DNA of 64,000 bases from Treponema bryantii. Lineage in GTDB: Bacteria; Spirochaetota; Spirochaetia; Treponematales; Treponemataceae. Positions 26,315 through 35,721 of this stretch are shown here, one piece after another. The notes beneath the pieces were generated by a model that saw only the letters and a program-made list of their open reading frames with translations, was not told the DNA's origin and ran no database searches. The stretch spans positions 356,426-420,425 of the forward strand of contig NZ_FOFU01000003.1 in the NCBI RefSeq assembly GCF_900111035.1, in the 5' to 3' direction. Position 1 is the first letter of the stretch, and every line of letters starts with the position of its first letter. A program made the translations under genes and the position numbers.

Positions 26315-26345
26315 AAAGGAGAGGAGCAATTCCTCTCCTTTTTTT
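26315..26345 (+). terminator. intrinsic terminator after uxuA
   Basis: An 11-bp perfect stem (AAAGGAGAGGA with TCCTCTCCTTT), five-base loop, then T run. Confidence 0.9.
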
Positions 26346-26353
26346 ATAGTTTA

Positions 26354-26362
26354 TGTTATACT
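26354..26362 (+). promoter_or_regulatory. extended -10, leaderless type, for the aldo/keto reductase
   Basis: TGT-TATACT (TATACT 26357-26362) followed by six bases and the ATG at 26369. No good -35 is visible, because that position lies in the uxuA terminator. Confidence 0.45.
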
Positions 26363-26368
26363 GAATCC

Positions 26369-27400
26369 ATGAAAACAATAACTTTAGGTTCAACGGGAAT
26401 CACTGTTCCTCAGAATGCATTTGGGGCGCTTCCGGTTCAGCGTGTTAATATGGATACTGCTGTTCAGATGTTGCGAAAGGCTTATGACGGTGGCATGCGC
26501 TTTTTTGATACAGCCCGCGCTTATTCTGACAGTGAAGAAAAAATGGGCGAGGCTTTTGGCAAGTGGAATAGTCCAAAACGTGACCAGATTTTTATTGCAA
26601 CAAAATCAACTGCAGAAACTCCGGAAAAACTTCGTGCAGACCTTGAAACTTCTCTTCGAAATCTGAAAACTGACTACATTGATATCTATCAGCTTCATTG
26701 TGTAAAACAATGCTACCGTCCGGGTGATGGTACTGGTCTTTACGAAGTTTTACAGGAAGCAAAAGCCCAGGGGAAAATCCGCCACATTGGAATTACTGCT
26801 CACAAAATCGGAATCGCAGAAGAAATTGCAGAAAGTGGCCTTTATGAAACTCTTCAGTTTCCTTTTTCATATCTTGCGACTGAACGAGACATTGCCCTGG
26901 TAGAAAAGTGCCAAAAAAACAATGTGGGCTTTATTGCAATGAAAGGGCTCTCAGGTGGTCTTTTGACAAACTCGCGAGCATGCATGGCTTTTATGCTTCA
27001 GTATCCGGTTTTGCCAATCTGGGGAATCCAAAAGGAATCTGAACTTGATGAATGGCTGAGTTATTTTGATGCTGAACCTGAAATGACTCCTGAACTCGAC
27101 GCCCTTATCAAAAAAGATCGTGCAGAACTTCTTGGTGATTTCTGCCGTGGCTGTGGCTACTGTTCTCCTTGTTCTGTAGGAATCGTTATAAATCAATGTG
27201 CCCGAATGAGTCAGATGATTCGTCGTGCACCTTCTGAGAACTGGCTTACTATGCAATGGCAGGAAGAGATGATGAAGATTGAACGGTGTACCGAGTGTGG
27301 TGCATGTATGAAGCGCTGTCCTTATGAACTTAAAATCCCAAGCCTGCTCAAAAAGAATCTTGCTGATTATAAAGAGATCCTTGCTGGAAAAATCATATAA
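26369..27400 (+). CDS. aldo/keto reductase with C-terminal 4Fe-4S domain
   Basis: 343 residues. The aldo/keto reductase barrel (~1-250) shows RFFDTARAYSDSEE with the catalytic Asp and Tyr, IFIATKS with the Lys, and YIDIYQLHCV. The C-terminal part carries two Cys-rich motifs: CRGCGYCSPCSVG near residue 258 and CTECGACMKRCP near 306, as in the ferredoxin-containing AKR group. It likely reduces an aldehyde or ketone in the cytoplasm with NAD(P)H and passes electrons through clusters. The substrate is unknown. It stands between uxuA and a GH5 gene, which suggests sugar-derived carbonyls. Confidence 0.85.
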   Translation: MKTITLGSTGITVPQNAFGALPVQRVNMDTAVQMLRKAYDGGMRFFDTARAYSDSEEKMGEAFGKWNSPKRDQIFIATKSTAETPEKLRADLETSLRNLKTDYIDIYQLHCVKQCYRPGDGTGLYEVLQEAKAQGKIRHIGITAHKIGIAEEIAESGLYETLQFPFSYLATERDIALVEKCQKNNVGFIAMKGLSGGLLTNSRACMAFMLQYPVLPIWGIQKESELDEWLSYFDAEPEMTPELDALIKKDRAELLGDFCRGCGYCSPCSVGIVINQCARMSQMIRRAPSENWLTMQWQEEMMKIERCTECGACMKRCPYELKIPSLLKKNLADYKEILAGKII

Positions 27401-27424
27401 AACTTCTTTTGTTGTGGGGTAAAA

Positions 27425-28636
27425 ATGAAAATAAATAAACAAAAAATATCACTATTGTTTTCAGTATTTTTTGCTTGTTATCTTTGGGCTGTTCCTGGGG
27501 CTGATGAAGCCTCTTTAATAGAAATGTCTTCTCCTCAATTAATCAAATTGATGGGAAACGGAATTAATCTTGGAAATACAATGGAAGCTGCAGGACCATG
27601 GCTTGGTTATGGACATGCTCAGGTAACAGATTATGAAAAAGCCTGGGGGCAGCCTGTAACAACTAAGAAAATGTTTGAGGCTATGAAAGCTGCTGGATTT
27701 GACAGCGTACGGATTCCTGTGGCGTGGACTCACACTATGGACTGGAGCCGTGGCAAGTTTACAATCAGAAAAGATTATCTGGATCGTGTTGCACAAGTTG
27801 TGGACTGGGCATTGGAATCTGATTTGTTTGTCATTATTAATGACCACTGGGATTATCAATGGTGGGGAATGTTCAGCCATGATGAAGCTTTAGCCTGGAA
27901 GATTTATGAAGCAATCTGGAGTCAGGTAGGGGAGCGTTTTAAGAATTATTCTTACAGACTGATTTTTGAAGGCGGAAACGAAGAAATTGGAGACAGATTA
28001 AATGATGTTGTTGATACAAAAGTTGACAGCAGATTAGATGCTTCTATCAAATATAGTACAAAAGGAAAGCTTACTGAAAATCAATGTTATGCTCTTTCAG
28101 AAAAAATCAATCAGAAATTTGTTGATATAATCCGCTCGCAGGGTAGCAATAATTCAAAACGTTTTCTTTTAATTCCCGGATACAATACAGATATAGATAA
28201 GACTTGTGATTCCAGATTCAAAGTGCCTTCAGATAAAACTAATTCAGTTCAAAAGCTGATTATTTCTGTTCATTATTATAAGCCGGAAACTTATTGTCTT
28301 GTGAATGATCCTAAAAACAGCTGGGGATATATGGATTCCTGGCCGGGATATGACAGTAACTTCAATACTGATTCAAAACAAAATTACTGGTTTAGAAAGC
28401 TGAATAAGTTTACAGAACAGGGCTATGGTGTAATTATCGGTGAATATGGTGTTTCTACAAAAAAGGATGGTTCAAAAAAGCAGGGAATGGAAGCATGGAT
28501 GACAAGTGTTCTTGAAAACTGTGAAAAGTATAATTATTGCCCTATGCTTTGGGACTGCAATACATTCTTTAAGAAGAACGGAAACATACTAGGTTTTACC
28601 GATTCTGATATTGCGGCTGTGTATTTATCTAAATGA
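27425..28636 (+). CDS. secreted GH5-family endoglycanase
   Basis: 403 residues with a signal peptide (~1-21). GH5 landmarks: GINLGNTME at the N-terminus, FDSVRIPVAW, NDHWDYQW, the acid/base Glu in LIFEGGNEEI (~181; cellulases usually have NEP, here NEE), SVHYY, and the nucleophile Glu in VIIGEYGV (~338). The pattern is closest to the GH5 subgroup containing cellulases and xyloglucanases. It cleaves beta-glucan-type plant polymers outside the cytoplasm. No carbohydrate-binding module is present. It follows the aldo/keto reductase closely and precedes uxuB. Confidence 0.85.
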   Translation: MKINKQKISLLFSVFFACYLWAVPGADEASLIEMSSPQLIKLMGNGINLGNTMEAAGPWLGYGHAQVTDYEKAWGQPVTTKKMFEAMKAAGFDSVRIPVAWTHTMDWSRGKFTIRKDYLDRVAQVVDWALESDLFVIINDHWDYQWWGMFSHDEALAWKIYEAIWSQVGERFKNYSYRLIFEGGNEEIGDRLNDVVDTKVDSRLDASIKYSTKGKLTENQCYALSEKINQKFVDIIRSQGSNNSKRFLLIPGYNTDIDKTCDSRFKVPSDKTNSVQKLIISVHYYKPETYCLVNDPKNSWGYMDSWPGYDSNFNTDSKQNYWFRKLNKFTEQGYGVIIGEYGVSTKKDGSKKQGMEAWMTSVLENCEKYNYCPMLWDCNTFFKKNGNILGFTDSDIAAVYLSK

Positions 28637-28653
28637 TTTGTAGATTAAATATA

Positions 28654-28675
28654 ACTAATATGCTAGAATACTAGT
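28654..28675. promoter_or_regulatory. candidate uronate-regulon operator, uxuB copy
   Basis: A 22-base imperfect palindrome (ACTAATATGCT/AGAATACTAGT, 9 of 11 positions symmetric). It contains GAATACTAGT, which also occurs on the minus strand before uxaC (37985-37976). Confidence 0.55.
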
Positions 28676-28688
28676 TACGAGGATTATT

Positions 28689-30263
28689 ATGAAATTAACT
28701 ATTGAAGGAATAAAAAATACTGCGGAGTGGGAAGCAAAAGGTTACTCACTTCCAAAATTTGACCGTACTGCTGTAGAAACTGCAACTAAAGCAGAGCCAT
28801 TCTGGATTCATTTTGGTGCGGGAAATATTTTCCGTGCGTTCCAGGCTAATATTGTTCAGAATCTTTTGAATGACGGTGTGCTTGACCGTGGTCTTGTAGT
28901 AGCAGAAGGTTACGATTATGAAATCATCGAAAAGATGTACCGTCCACACGACAATATCGGAGCTCTTGTAACTTTGAAGTCTAGCGGCTCTGTTGAAAAA
29001 ACAGTTGTGGGCTCTATTATGGAAGCTCTTGCTGCCGATTCAGAAAACGAAAAAGACTGGGCTCGTCTTTGCGAAATCTTCCGTTCTCCATCCCTTCAGA
29101 TGGTTACTTTCACAATCACTGAAAAAGGATATTTATTGCGCAATGCAGCCGGTGTTATGATGCCTGGAGTTGAAGAAGATTTTGCTCAGGGACCTGTACT
29201 GCCTAAATCATATATTGGTAAGGTTGTGACTCTTCTCCACGAACGTTATGTAAACGGTGAACTTCCAGTTGCTATGGTGAGCATGGATAACTGTTCGCAT
29301 AACGGTGATAAATTGTATGCTGCCGTAAATGAGTTTGCAAAAGAGTGGGAGACACGTGGTGTTTGTAAGCCAGGTTTCCTCGAATATGTAAACAATGCTT
29401 CGAAAGTAAGTTTCCCATGGACTATGATAGATAAAATCACTCCACGCCCGGATGCAAAAATTGAAAAGATTCTTGCTGATGACGGAATCGAACAGCTTGA
29501 GCCTGTAATCACTTCTAAGAAAACTTATGTTGCTCCTTTTGTAAATGCAGAAGAGTGTCAGTATCTTGTAATTGAAGACAGCTTCCCTAACGGTCGCCCG
29601 GAGCTTGAAAAGGCTGGTTTGTATTTTACAGACCGTGCAACTGTAGACAAGGTTGAAAAGATGAAGGTTTGTACTTGTCTGAATCCTCTTCATACTTTCC
29701 TTGCTGTAAGCGGTTGTCTTCTCGGCTACACCTTGATTGCAGATGAAATGAAGGATGAAGATTTGCTTCGTCTTGTAAAACGCCTTGGCTACGAAGAAGG
29801 GCTTCCTGTTGTTGTTGATCCTGGAATTATTAAGCCTCGTGAGTTTATTGATGAGGTTGTAAATATCCGTATTCCAAATCCATTTATGCCGGATACTCCA
29901 CAGCGCATTGCCTGTGATACTTCTCAGAAACTGAGTATTCGTTTTGGTGAGACTATTAAGGGCTACCTTGGTCGCAGCGACCTCCACGTTGCAGACCTTA
30001 AGGTGGTTCCTCTTGTATTTGCTTTGTGGCTGCGCTATCTTACAGGAATTGGTGATGATGGTAATCCGTTTGAACTTAGTCCTGATCCACTTCTGGATGA
30101 GTGCAGAAAGTATGTGCCGGGAGACATCGATTCGTTGTTACACCGTGCAGAGATTTTCGGTGTAGACCTGTTTGAAGCTGGCCTTGCTGATAAGGTAAAG
30201 GAATATTTTGCAAAATTAAATTCCGGTAAGGGTACTGTTCGAAAAACTCTAAAAGAGATATAA
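28689..30263 (+). CDS. uxuB: fructuronate reductase / mannonate oxidoreductase (mannitol dehydrogenase family)
   Basis: 524 residues. The N-terminal dinucleotide-binding part shows FWIHFGAGNIFRAFQANIVQNLL. The C-terminal helical part holds the family Lys/His region (KVCTCLNPLHTFLAVSGCLLGY). It reduces D-fructuronate to D-mannonate with NADH, the step before UxuA. Other long-chain mannitol-dehydrogenase relatives share the fold, but the shared operator with uxuA and uxaC supports UxuB. An RBS (ACGAGGA) precedes the ATG. The gene has its own terminator. Confidence 0.9.
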   Translation: MKLTIEGIKNTAEWEAKGYSLPKFDRTAVETATKAEPFWIHFGAGNIFRAFQANIVQNLLNDGVLDRGLVVAEGYDYEIIEKMYRPHDNIGALVTLKSSGSVEKTVVGSIMEALAADSENEKDWARLCEIFRSPSLQMVTFTITEKGYLLRNAAGVMMPGVEEDFAQGPVLPKSYIGKVVTLLHERYVNGELPVAMVSMDNCSHNGDKLYAAVNEFAKEWETRGVCKPGFLEYVNNASKVSFPWTMIDKITPRPDAKIEKILADDGIEQLEPVITSKKTYVAPFVNAEECQYLVIEDSFPNGRPELEKAGLYFTDRATVDKVEKMKVCTCLNPLHTFLAVSGCLLGYTLIADEMKDEDLLRLVKRLGYEEGLPVVVDPGIIKPREFIDEVVNIRIPNPFMPDTPQRIACDTSQKLSIRFGETIKGYLGRSDLHVADLKVVPLVFALWLRYLTGIGDDGNPFELSPDPLLDECRKYVPGDIDSLLHRAEIFGVDLFEAGLADKVKEYFAKLNSGKGTVRKTLKEI

Positions 30264-30279
30264 TAAGCAGTATAAGTAA

Positions 30280-30314
30280 AAATGGTTGCACGACTCGTGC
30301 AACCATTTTTTTTT
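30280..30314 (+). terminator. intrinsic terminator after uxuB
   Basis: A perfect stem AAATGGTTGCACG with CGTGCAACCATTT, short loop, long T run. Confidence 0.92.
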
Positions 30315-30338
30315 GAATAGTATTCAGGAGTTTTATTT

Positions 30339-31010
30339 ATGACTAAATCTCAGAAAGCAGCGCTTGTTTTAAATTGTCTTGTTGTTGTATTTACAATTTT
30401 CGCAACTATCTGTGTTATTATTGGATTTAAGTTTATGCAGGATATTTCTGTCCTTTCAGAAAAGAACTTTAAGTCTTTCCGTTATTTTACAAATTTATCT
30501 AATATTCTGGCGGCAATTGTTGCTGTTATTTACATTGTTTTCAAATTCAGTCCAGCTGGAAAAAATACAGAGAAGCTTCCTTGCTGGTTATATCTGCTGA
30601 AAATTGCATCAACTGACGCTGTTGCCTTTACAATGTTCATTACTGTTTTCTATCTGGCACCAACTTCAAAAACTGGTTATTTTTCGCTTTTTATGAATTC
30701 AAATCTTTTCATGCATTTTGTAACACCAATGCTGTGTATCATCAGTTTTATATTTTTTGAAGCTGCTGAAAAACCTTCCTTTAAGTTGAGTTTTGCCGGT
30801 ATAATTCCAATGGCTCTTTATGCTTCTGTTTATACTCCGAATGTACTTCTTCATCTTAATAATGGAAAACCCGATCCTGCTTACGACTGGTATGGTTTTC
30901 TTGCTTTCGGTTTGAACACTATCTGGATTGTACTTCCTCTACTGGTTATAACTGCATGGCTTATTGCACTTGGACTGTGGGGAGCAAATAAGAAATTTGC
31001 TTCAAGGTAA
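30339..31010 (+). CDS. Pr6Pr-like integral membrane protein
   Basis: 223 residues with about six membrane helices. The motif FRYFTNLSNILAA after the first helix is what I recall for the bacterial Pr6Pr membrane family, of unknown function. CAGGAG lies before the ATG. It is not obviously linked to the uronate genes; the terminator in front makes it a separate unit. Confidence 0.6.
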   Translation: MTKSQKAALVLNCLVVVFTIFATICVIIGFKFMQDISVLSEKNFKSFRYFTNLSNILAAIVAVIYIVFKFSPAGKNTEKLPCWLYLLKIASTDAVAFTMFITVFYLAPTSKTGYFSLFMNSNLFMHFVTPMLCIISFIFFEAAEKPSFKLSFAGIIPMALYASVYTPNVLLHLNNGKPDPAYDWYGFLAFGLNTIWIVLPLLVITAWLIALGLWGANKKFASR

Positions 31011-31077
31011 TTTATTAAAGAATGTCTTTATTGTGAAAACTGTAAAATAATCTATAATTTAAAAAAAGGATATATAG

Positions 31078-31482
31078 ATGACATTTTACAGAATTCACAC
31101 AGCAGATATTGCTTATATTACCCAGCAGCCTCGCGGCCTGTTTACTGCAATTGGTAAACTTGTAGATTCAAAAACTCTCACAGAAGAAGAAACTGCTGAG
31201 TACTGGAAGAACCGCGAATATTTTGAAAAGGTTCTGCCGGTTCCGCCTTTTTATGAGCAGGGAAATCCAGAGCACGCAACTACCTGGTTCAAGGATACTC
31301 CACAGGGAAATGACATTTACCGCCAGATGACTTTTTATCGTGAGATGGCAAAAAAGTACGGATTAAAACTTTACATGTCAAAGTGTTCTGAAGTTCCTGG
31401 TGAAATTATTTACGAGGATGATTTTCAGATTGCAGTTAAGAATCTGAAAGAAAATATTCAAATAGAAGTTGTAGAAGTTTAA
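31078..31482 (+). CDS. hypothetical protein, 134 aa
   Basis: A small soluble protein without signal peptide, preceded by AAAAAAAGGA at good distance. Sequence such as PRGLFTAIGKLVDSKTLTEEE and PPFYEQGNPEHATTWFK looks conserved and natural, but I cannot name the family. It ends 13 bases from the convergent esterase gene. Confidence 0.65.
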   Translation: MTFYRIHTADIAYITQQPRGLFTAIGKLVDSKTLTEEETAEYWKNREYFEKVLPVPPFYEQGNPEHATTWFKDTPQGNDIYRQMTFYREMAKKYGLKLYMSKCSEVPGEIIYEDDFQIAVKNLKENIQIEVVEV

Positions 31483-31495
31483 TGGTATTCAGATC

Positions 31496-32419
31496 TTAAT
31501 TTGCATCAAAGAAATCCAGAATAACTGTGTTGCCGTCTATTCCGTTAATCTGTTCGGTAGGCCAGAAGTGATGGCTGTCTTTTACAAGCAGATGCCACAC
31601 CTGGCAGTCTTTATTTCCAGAATTCCATTTTGTGAGCTTTGAGCCGCGGGCAACATTTTCCACAGCAATAGTTTTCAAACCGTTTGAAAGTGCCCAGTAA
31701 TCCATAACATCTTCAATTGCAGGATCGCGTGAATTGTTTACTGTGCCGTCAAATCTCTTTGGAACAACATCATCTTTTTCGCCTGTAATCTGCATAACGC
31801 CAATGTGATTTTTTCTGTTCCTGTTGTTCCAGACCTTTTCAGGCATTTTTCCTGCAACACATGCAACCGCACGGAAAGTATTTCCTGCTTCCATTGCAAG
31901 CCTGTGTATCATAAATCCACCGTTTGAAAAGCCTGCTGCAAAAGTGCGTTCTTTATCAAAGCCATATTCTTTTTGAAGATATTCTGTAAGCGCCACAATA
32001 AACTCAACATCAGGATTACCTTTTGCAGCAATTCCCGAGTTCCATCCAAGTCCACCCGTTTTTTCATATTTACTGATTGAGCCGGTTACATAAACTGCCG
32101 CATAACCGCGTGAGTTAGCTTCTTTATGAAAACCCGTAGTAAAACGAAGATGATCTGCCGTATTACTGTAGCCGGGAAGGAGGATTACAAGGGGAACTGA
32201 TTTTATTGCATCGTTTTTTGAAGTATCTTTCTGGACAGGTAATTCAACTATAAAATCATGTTCAATGCCATCAAAGGTACATGTAAAGGTATCGCTGTTG
32301 AGCTGGTTGATGTTTTCGAGGTTAAGATTCCGGCTAACTGATTTTTTTTGATTACAGCCAATAAATAAAAAAAGAGAAATAAAAGAGAACAATAAAATAA
32401 ATGTTTTTTTAAACTTCAT
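31496..32419 (-). CDS. CE1/PHB-depolymerase-like esterase lipoprotein
   Basis: 307 residues. A lipobox (LFIGC at residues ~18-22) marks a lipoprotein. The alpha/beta-hydrolase body shows VPLVILLPGYSNTADH, the nucleophile Ser in AAGFSNGG, an acid in GEKDDVVP and the His in DSHHFWP. This is the LpqC/feruloyl-acetyl-xylan-esterase type rather than a true polyester depolymerase. It probably removes acyl or feruloyl groups from hemicellulose at the cell surface or in the periplasm, fitting the GH5 and uronate genes nearby. Substrate is inferred from context. Confidence 0.8.
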   Translation of the reverse strand: MKFKKTFILLFSFISLFLFIGCNQKKSVSRNLNLENINQLNSDTFTCTFDGIEHDFIVELPVQKDTSKNDAIKSVPLVILLPGYSNTADHLRFTTGFHKEANSRGYAAVYVTGSISKYEKTGGLGWNSGIAAKGNPDVEFIVALTEYLQKEYGFDKERTFAAGFSNGGFMIHRLAMEAGNTFRAVACVAGKMPEKVWNNRNRKNHIGVMQITGEKDDVVPKRFDGTVNNSRDPAIEDVMDYWALSNGLKTIAVENVARGSKLTKWNSGNKDCQVWHLLVKDSHHFWPTEQINGIDGNTVILDFFDAN

Positions 32420-32510
32420 CTTACATATTATTATATCACAATTCTGATTTTACAGTATAAACAGATGTTAACTACCTCATAAACCCAATATTAGGTTCCT
32501 CACTTTAGTA

Positions 32511-32538
32511 TTGTTTTCTTTCTGTCATGCTTTATGAT
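32511..32538 (+). promoter_or_regulatory. possible promoter of the serine hydrolase gene
   Basis: TTGTTT (32511-32516), 16 bases, TATGAT (32533-32538), with TGAGG as RBS before the ATG at 32557. Confidence 0.35.
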
Positions 32539-32556
32539 TTGCAGCGTGAGGTTTTT

Positions 32557-33948
32557 ATGAAAAAATTATCGTTTATCTTTTTGATAATGCTAATGGCATT
32601 TACTGAAAATTGTTTCGCTAAGGCCAAAGATGGAATAGAACTTCCTTCTGAACGTATTCAAAAGTTTGAAACATATCTGGATGAATTAGCAGAAGTTTAT
32701 CACATTCCCGGAATGGCTTTCTTTATTACAAGCCCGGACCATACGCTTTTTGAGAAGGCATATGGTGAATGTACAAGTTTAGATCAGCAGTTTTTTATTG
32801 GATCTATGAGTAAGTCGTATACTGCGCTTTGCGTAATGCAGCTTGTAGAGAAGGGTAAGATTAAGCTTGAGGATGATATTTCTGTTTATCTGCCGGATTA
32901 TAAGTTTTCAAAGCCTGTTACAGTGCTTTCTCTTTTGAATCATACAAGTGGTTTTGATACTCATGCAAAACTCCATAATGCGAAACTTACGAAGTCTTAT
33001 GGTAAATATGAATATGCTAATGTAAATTATGATTTGCTTGGAAAAATTATTGAGAAGGTAAGCGGAATGGCTTATGAAGACTATATTAAACAGAATGTTT
33101 TTAATCCTCTGGAAATGGAAGATTCAAATGCGAATGCCAGGAAGGTAAAGAATAGTCCTAAACTATTGAGGGGAAACAGAAATTATTTCGGCTTTTTCAA
33201 AAGAGAAGAGGCTATATATCCTGTTGAAAAATCGTGGTTTCATGAACCTGCTGGTTATATCGCTACAACACCACATGACCATGCAAAATATTTGAGGATG
33301 TATCTGAATGAAGGAGTTGTTGAAAACAGACAGACTGGTAAAAATCAGATTATTTCTCAGGAAAGTATTAATTCCATGTGGTACAAAAATGTTTCGTTAG
33401 GTGTAAATGAATATGATGCTTATTATGGTATGGGCTGGAATTTTATGGAATGGAAGGGGCAAAAACTTGTTTTTCATGGGGGACAGGTTGAAAATGGAAT
33501 TACCTATATGTTTATTTTACCAGATGAGAAGCTTGGAGTCTGTTTTATGCTGAATGCAAGTGACCAGTTTGGCTTAAATAATCTTATGGATAATGCAATC
33601 TGAGATAGCCTTTCAATTATTCGTGGAGAAGAACCTGAGAAAATTAATCATAAATCTTATGTTCTGCTGCATATTATGATTGATGCTGTTTACCTTTGTA
33701 TGCTTTGTTTTTCTATTTTTATACTCATTAGATCAATAAAAACAAAAAGATGTATCAGTATAATATTTGCTGTAAGCTGCTATATTATCTGGCCGCTATT
33801 GTTAATCTTTTTTACAAAAATATTTGTACAGACCCCACTCTGGGTGGTACAATTATTTGTTCCAGATTTGTATATTATAATAATATTAAGTGTGATTCTT
33901 TCGGTTGTCGCAGGAATCATAAAAGTAATAAAAGTTATAGGGAGATAA
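32557..33948 (+). pseudogene. beta-lactamase-family serine hydrolase with C-terminal membrane domain, interrupted by in-frame TGA
   Basis: The start at 32557 (signal peptide MKKLSFIFLIMLMAF) has TGAGG upstream. The serine-hydrolase domain is complete: SMSK (the SxxK motif, residue ~84), a Tyr motif YANVNY and HGG near the end. After LMDNAI a TGA at 33601-33603 stops the frame. The same frame then continues open (DSLSIIRGEEPEKINHKSYV) into three membrane helices up to 33948, the layout of full-length relatives. The stop sits where relatives seem to have Trp (TGG). The upstream part alone would still make a secreted hydrolase lacking its anchor. The next gene starts four bases after 33948, so the tail remains in an operon. 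A nonsense mutation, a sequence error or readthrough cannot be told apart here. Confidence 0.75.
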
Positions 33949-33951
33949 AAA

Positions 33952-34938
33952 ATGAAAAAAGTAATAGCCATTTTACTTGCAACTGTTTTAACTGTTTTTG
34001 GAGTTTTTGCTCAGGATGATAATAATGATGCAGAGAAAAAATCTCCATTTAGTCTTGCGCTTCAGACAGACTTCGCTTACCATCCGAAAGCTGAATTTAT
34101 TACAGGAGATACTCATTATGCCCCGATTACCGGAGTCTATGATGGAGTGGAAGCCTGTACAACTTTGACTGCTGCATATAAGCTGAATACACCTCTTGGA
34201 GAACACTGGCTGGTTTCTGACGCTAATGTTACTTTTCGTGGTGCATTAGAACTTACTCCAATTTCATTAAAGCAAAAGTTAAGTATTGAATTTACACCTG
34301 TGCCATTTTTGATTTTTTCGGCCGGAGGTTCAATTGGTTGGGGCTGGAATATAGGACCAATTGAAGGTTTGTGCGAAATGAATAAAGCAACTTATGAATA
34401 CGAACCAATCTCAACTATATCACATCCTTATTATGAGGCATGGGGTACAGTAACTTTCCAGTTTGATACAGGCGCTCTTATTCCAGGAGACTGGAGTCAT
34501 GTTGTTTTGCTCGCATCCTATACAACAATTTATTTTGGAATTGCAGGTTTAGAAAGCGACAGTCTGTATGAATGGCAGTGTTCAAAATATCAGGTACGTG
34601 GTTTAGCTTATCAGGCTCAGTGTATTTTAGGTTATCAGATGCCACTTCCAATAAATCTTGCAGGAGTTATGTTCAAGGCTGCCGGATATTATAATGGTGA
34701 TGCTTATGGAGTGTATAATGATGTTTTTGATGGGGATTTTCCGGAAATCTCAATAAGCCCACTCGTACAGTTTAAAATTGGTAAAAAAGATAATCTGATT
34801 TGTCTGTTTGATTTCTCAAGCCGCCGAAGCTTTGAAAATAAAATTGAAAAAGAAAGTGATATCTTAAATACTAAAGTAACAGGACGTGAATGGTACTTTA
34901 AGCGCTTTGCAATTAGCTGGACTCATACTTTTATGTAA
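33952..34938 (+). CDS. outer-membrane beta-barrel-like secreted protein
   Basis: 328 residues with a signal peptide ending near VFA-QDDN. The rest is alternating amphipathic strands with aromatic girdles (FLIFSAGGSIGWGWN; WYFKRFAISWTHTFM at the end), suggesting a beta-barrel. No family is recognised. It starts four bases behind the serine hydrolase reading frame and is probably cotranscribed with it. Its 3' end faces the LuxR-type regulator with only a 13-base gap. Confidence 0.65.
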   Translation: MKKVIAILLATVLTVFGVFAQDDNNDAEKKSPFSLALQTDFAYHPKAEFITGDTHYAPITGVYDGVEACTTLTAAYKLNTPLGEHWLVSDANVTFRGALELTPISLKQKLSIEFTPVPFLIFSAGGSIGWGWNIGPIEGLCEMNKATYEYEPISTISHPYYEAWGTVTFQFDTGALIPGDWSHVVLLASYTTIYFGIAGLESDSLYEWQCSKYQVRGLAYQAQCILGYQMPLPINLAGVMFKAAGYYNGDAYGVYNDVFDGDFPEISISPLVQFKIGKKDNLICLFDFSSRRSFENKIEKESDILNTKVTGREWYFKRFAISWTHTFM

Positions 34939-34951
34939 TGAAAAAGCTGAA

Positions 34952-35686
34952 TTACTTTTTATAAATAATTTTAGCATTTGAATAAATTGAAAGAAAACCG
35001 ATGCGGTCGCCAGTTTCAAGAATATGATAGATTTTATTGAGCCTGTTCTGAACAGTGCCAAGAGTCAGTTCATAGTCAATGGCGATCGCTTCGTATTTAA
35101 CTCCCTGCTGTACGAGAATAAGCCATTTTGCATCTCGTTCTGTAGTTTCGGAATAATCTGCAATATTCAGAATCTTGTCTGTTGACGTCTGCGCTTTCAT
35201 ATATTCATACATTATGTAAATGATACAGAAGGTAATAAGCAGTATCTGCAGAATCTCAAGAAGCTGTTCTGCAAAATAAGCCCATCCAAAGCGAAGATAA
35301 AGCAAAACCGGAATCAGATAAATCAGAACCATACCAGAAATTTTAATTGCTTTATGACAGTTGAAAAAGCCGCGGATCCATAAAAGAATGGCAGCAAGTT
35401 CCAGAAAGATTATGGGATAAGCTGGATTTGCATTTCCAATTGCGTTTGAAACTGAATATAGAATAAGTGGTGGGACAAATAAAGCAAGTTTCTGCGGATT
35501 TCGTATAACAAAAATCAGAATTACAATACTTACAGGTCCACATATAAGTCCGAAAATACATGGGTAATCATGATTCAAAAATACATCGAAAACAGCGTGT
35601 CCGGTCAGATAACAAAGAATTCCGATAAAAATGATAGAAGTTATGCGAATAAATAATAAAAACTGTTTCGAATAGAAGGATTTCAT
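34952..35686 (-). CDS. membrane-anchored LuxR-type transcription regulator (first)
   Basis: 244 residues. Residues ~1-160 form five or six membrane helices. A short linker leads to a C-terminal LuxR-type helix-turn-helix (~180-244; TERDAKWLILVQQGVKYEAIAIDYELTLGTVQNRLNKIY region, KIYHIL being the recognition-helix end). No sensor or receiver domain is present. It is probably a one-component regulator that senses a membrane or periplasmic signal and binds DNA from the membrane. TATAAT lies six bases before the ATG with no Shine-Dalgarno. A perfect dyad in the divergent spacer may be its operator. The target would be the hydrolase/MFS genes. Confidence 0.75.
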   Translation of the reverse strand: MKSFYSKQFLLFIRITSIIFIGILCYLTGHAVFDVFLNHDYPCIFGLICGPVSIVILIFVIRNPQKLALFVPPLILYSVSNAIGNANPAYPIIFLELAAILLWIRGFFNCHKAIKISGMVLIYLIPVLLYLRFGWAYFAEQLLEILQILLITFCIIYIMYEYMKAQTSTDKILNIADYSETTERDAKWLILVQQGVKYEAIAIDYELTLGTVQNRLNKIYHILETGDRIGFLSIYSNAKIIYKK

Positions 35687-35692
35687 GTTTTA

Positions 35693-35721
35693 ATTATATA
35701 ACATAATGGAAACATAAGAAA
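35693..35721 (-). promoter_or_regulatory. leaderless-type promoter of the first LuxR-type regulator
   Basis: On the minus strand: TATAAT (35698-35693) and six bases to the ATG at 35686. The -35 is weak (TTTCTT at 35721-35716) and lies inside the dyad. Confidence 0.5.

Noticed and set aside
33601..33640. Selenocysteine decoding of the in-frame TGA
   Set aside because: The serine-hydrolase family has no redox Cys here, relatives seem to carry Trp, and no obvious stable hairpin follows the TGA at the required distance.
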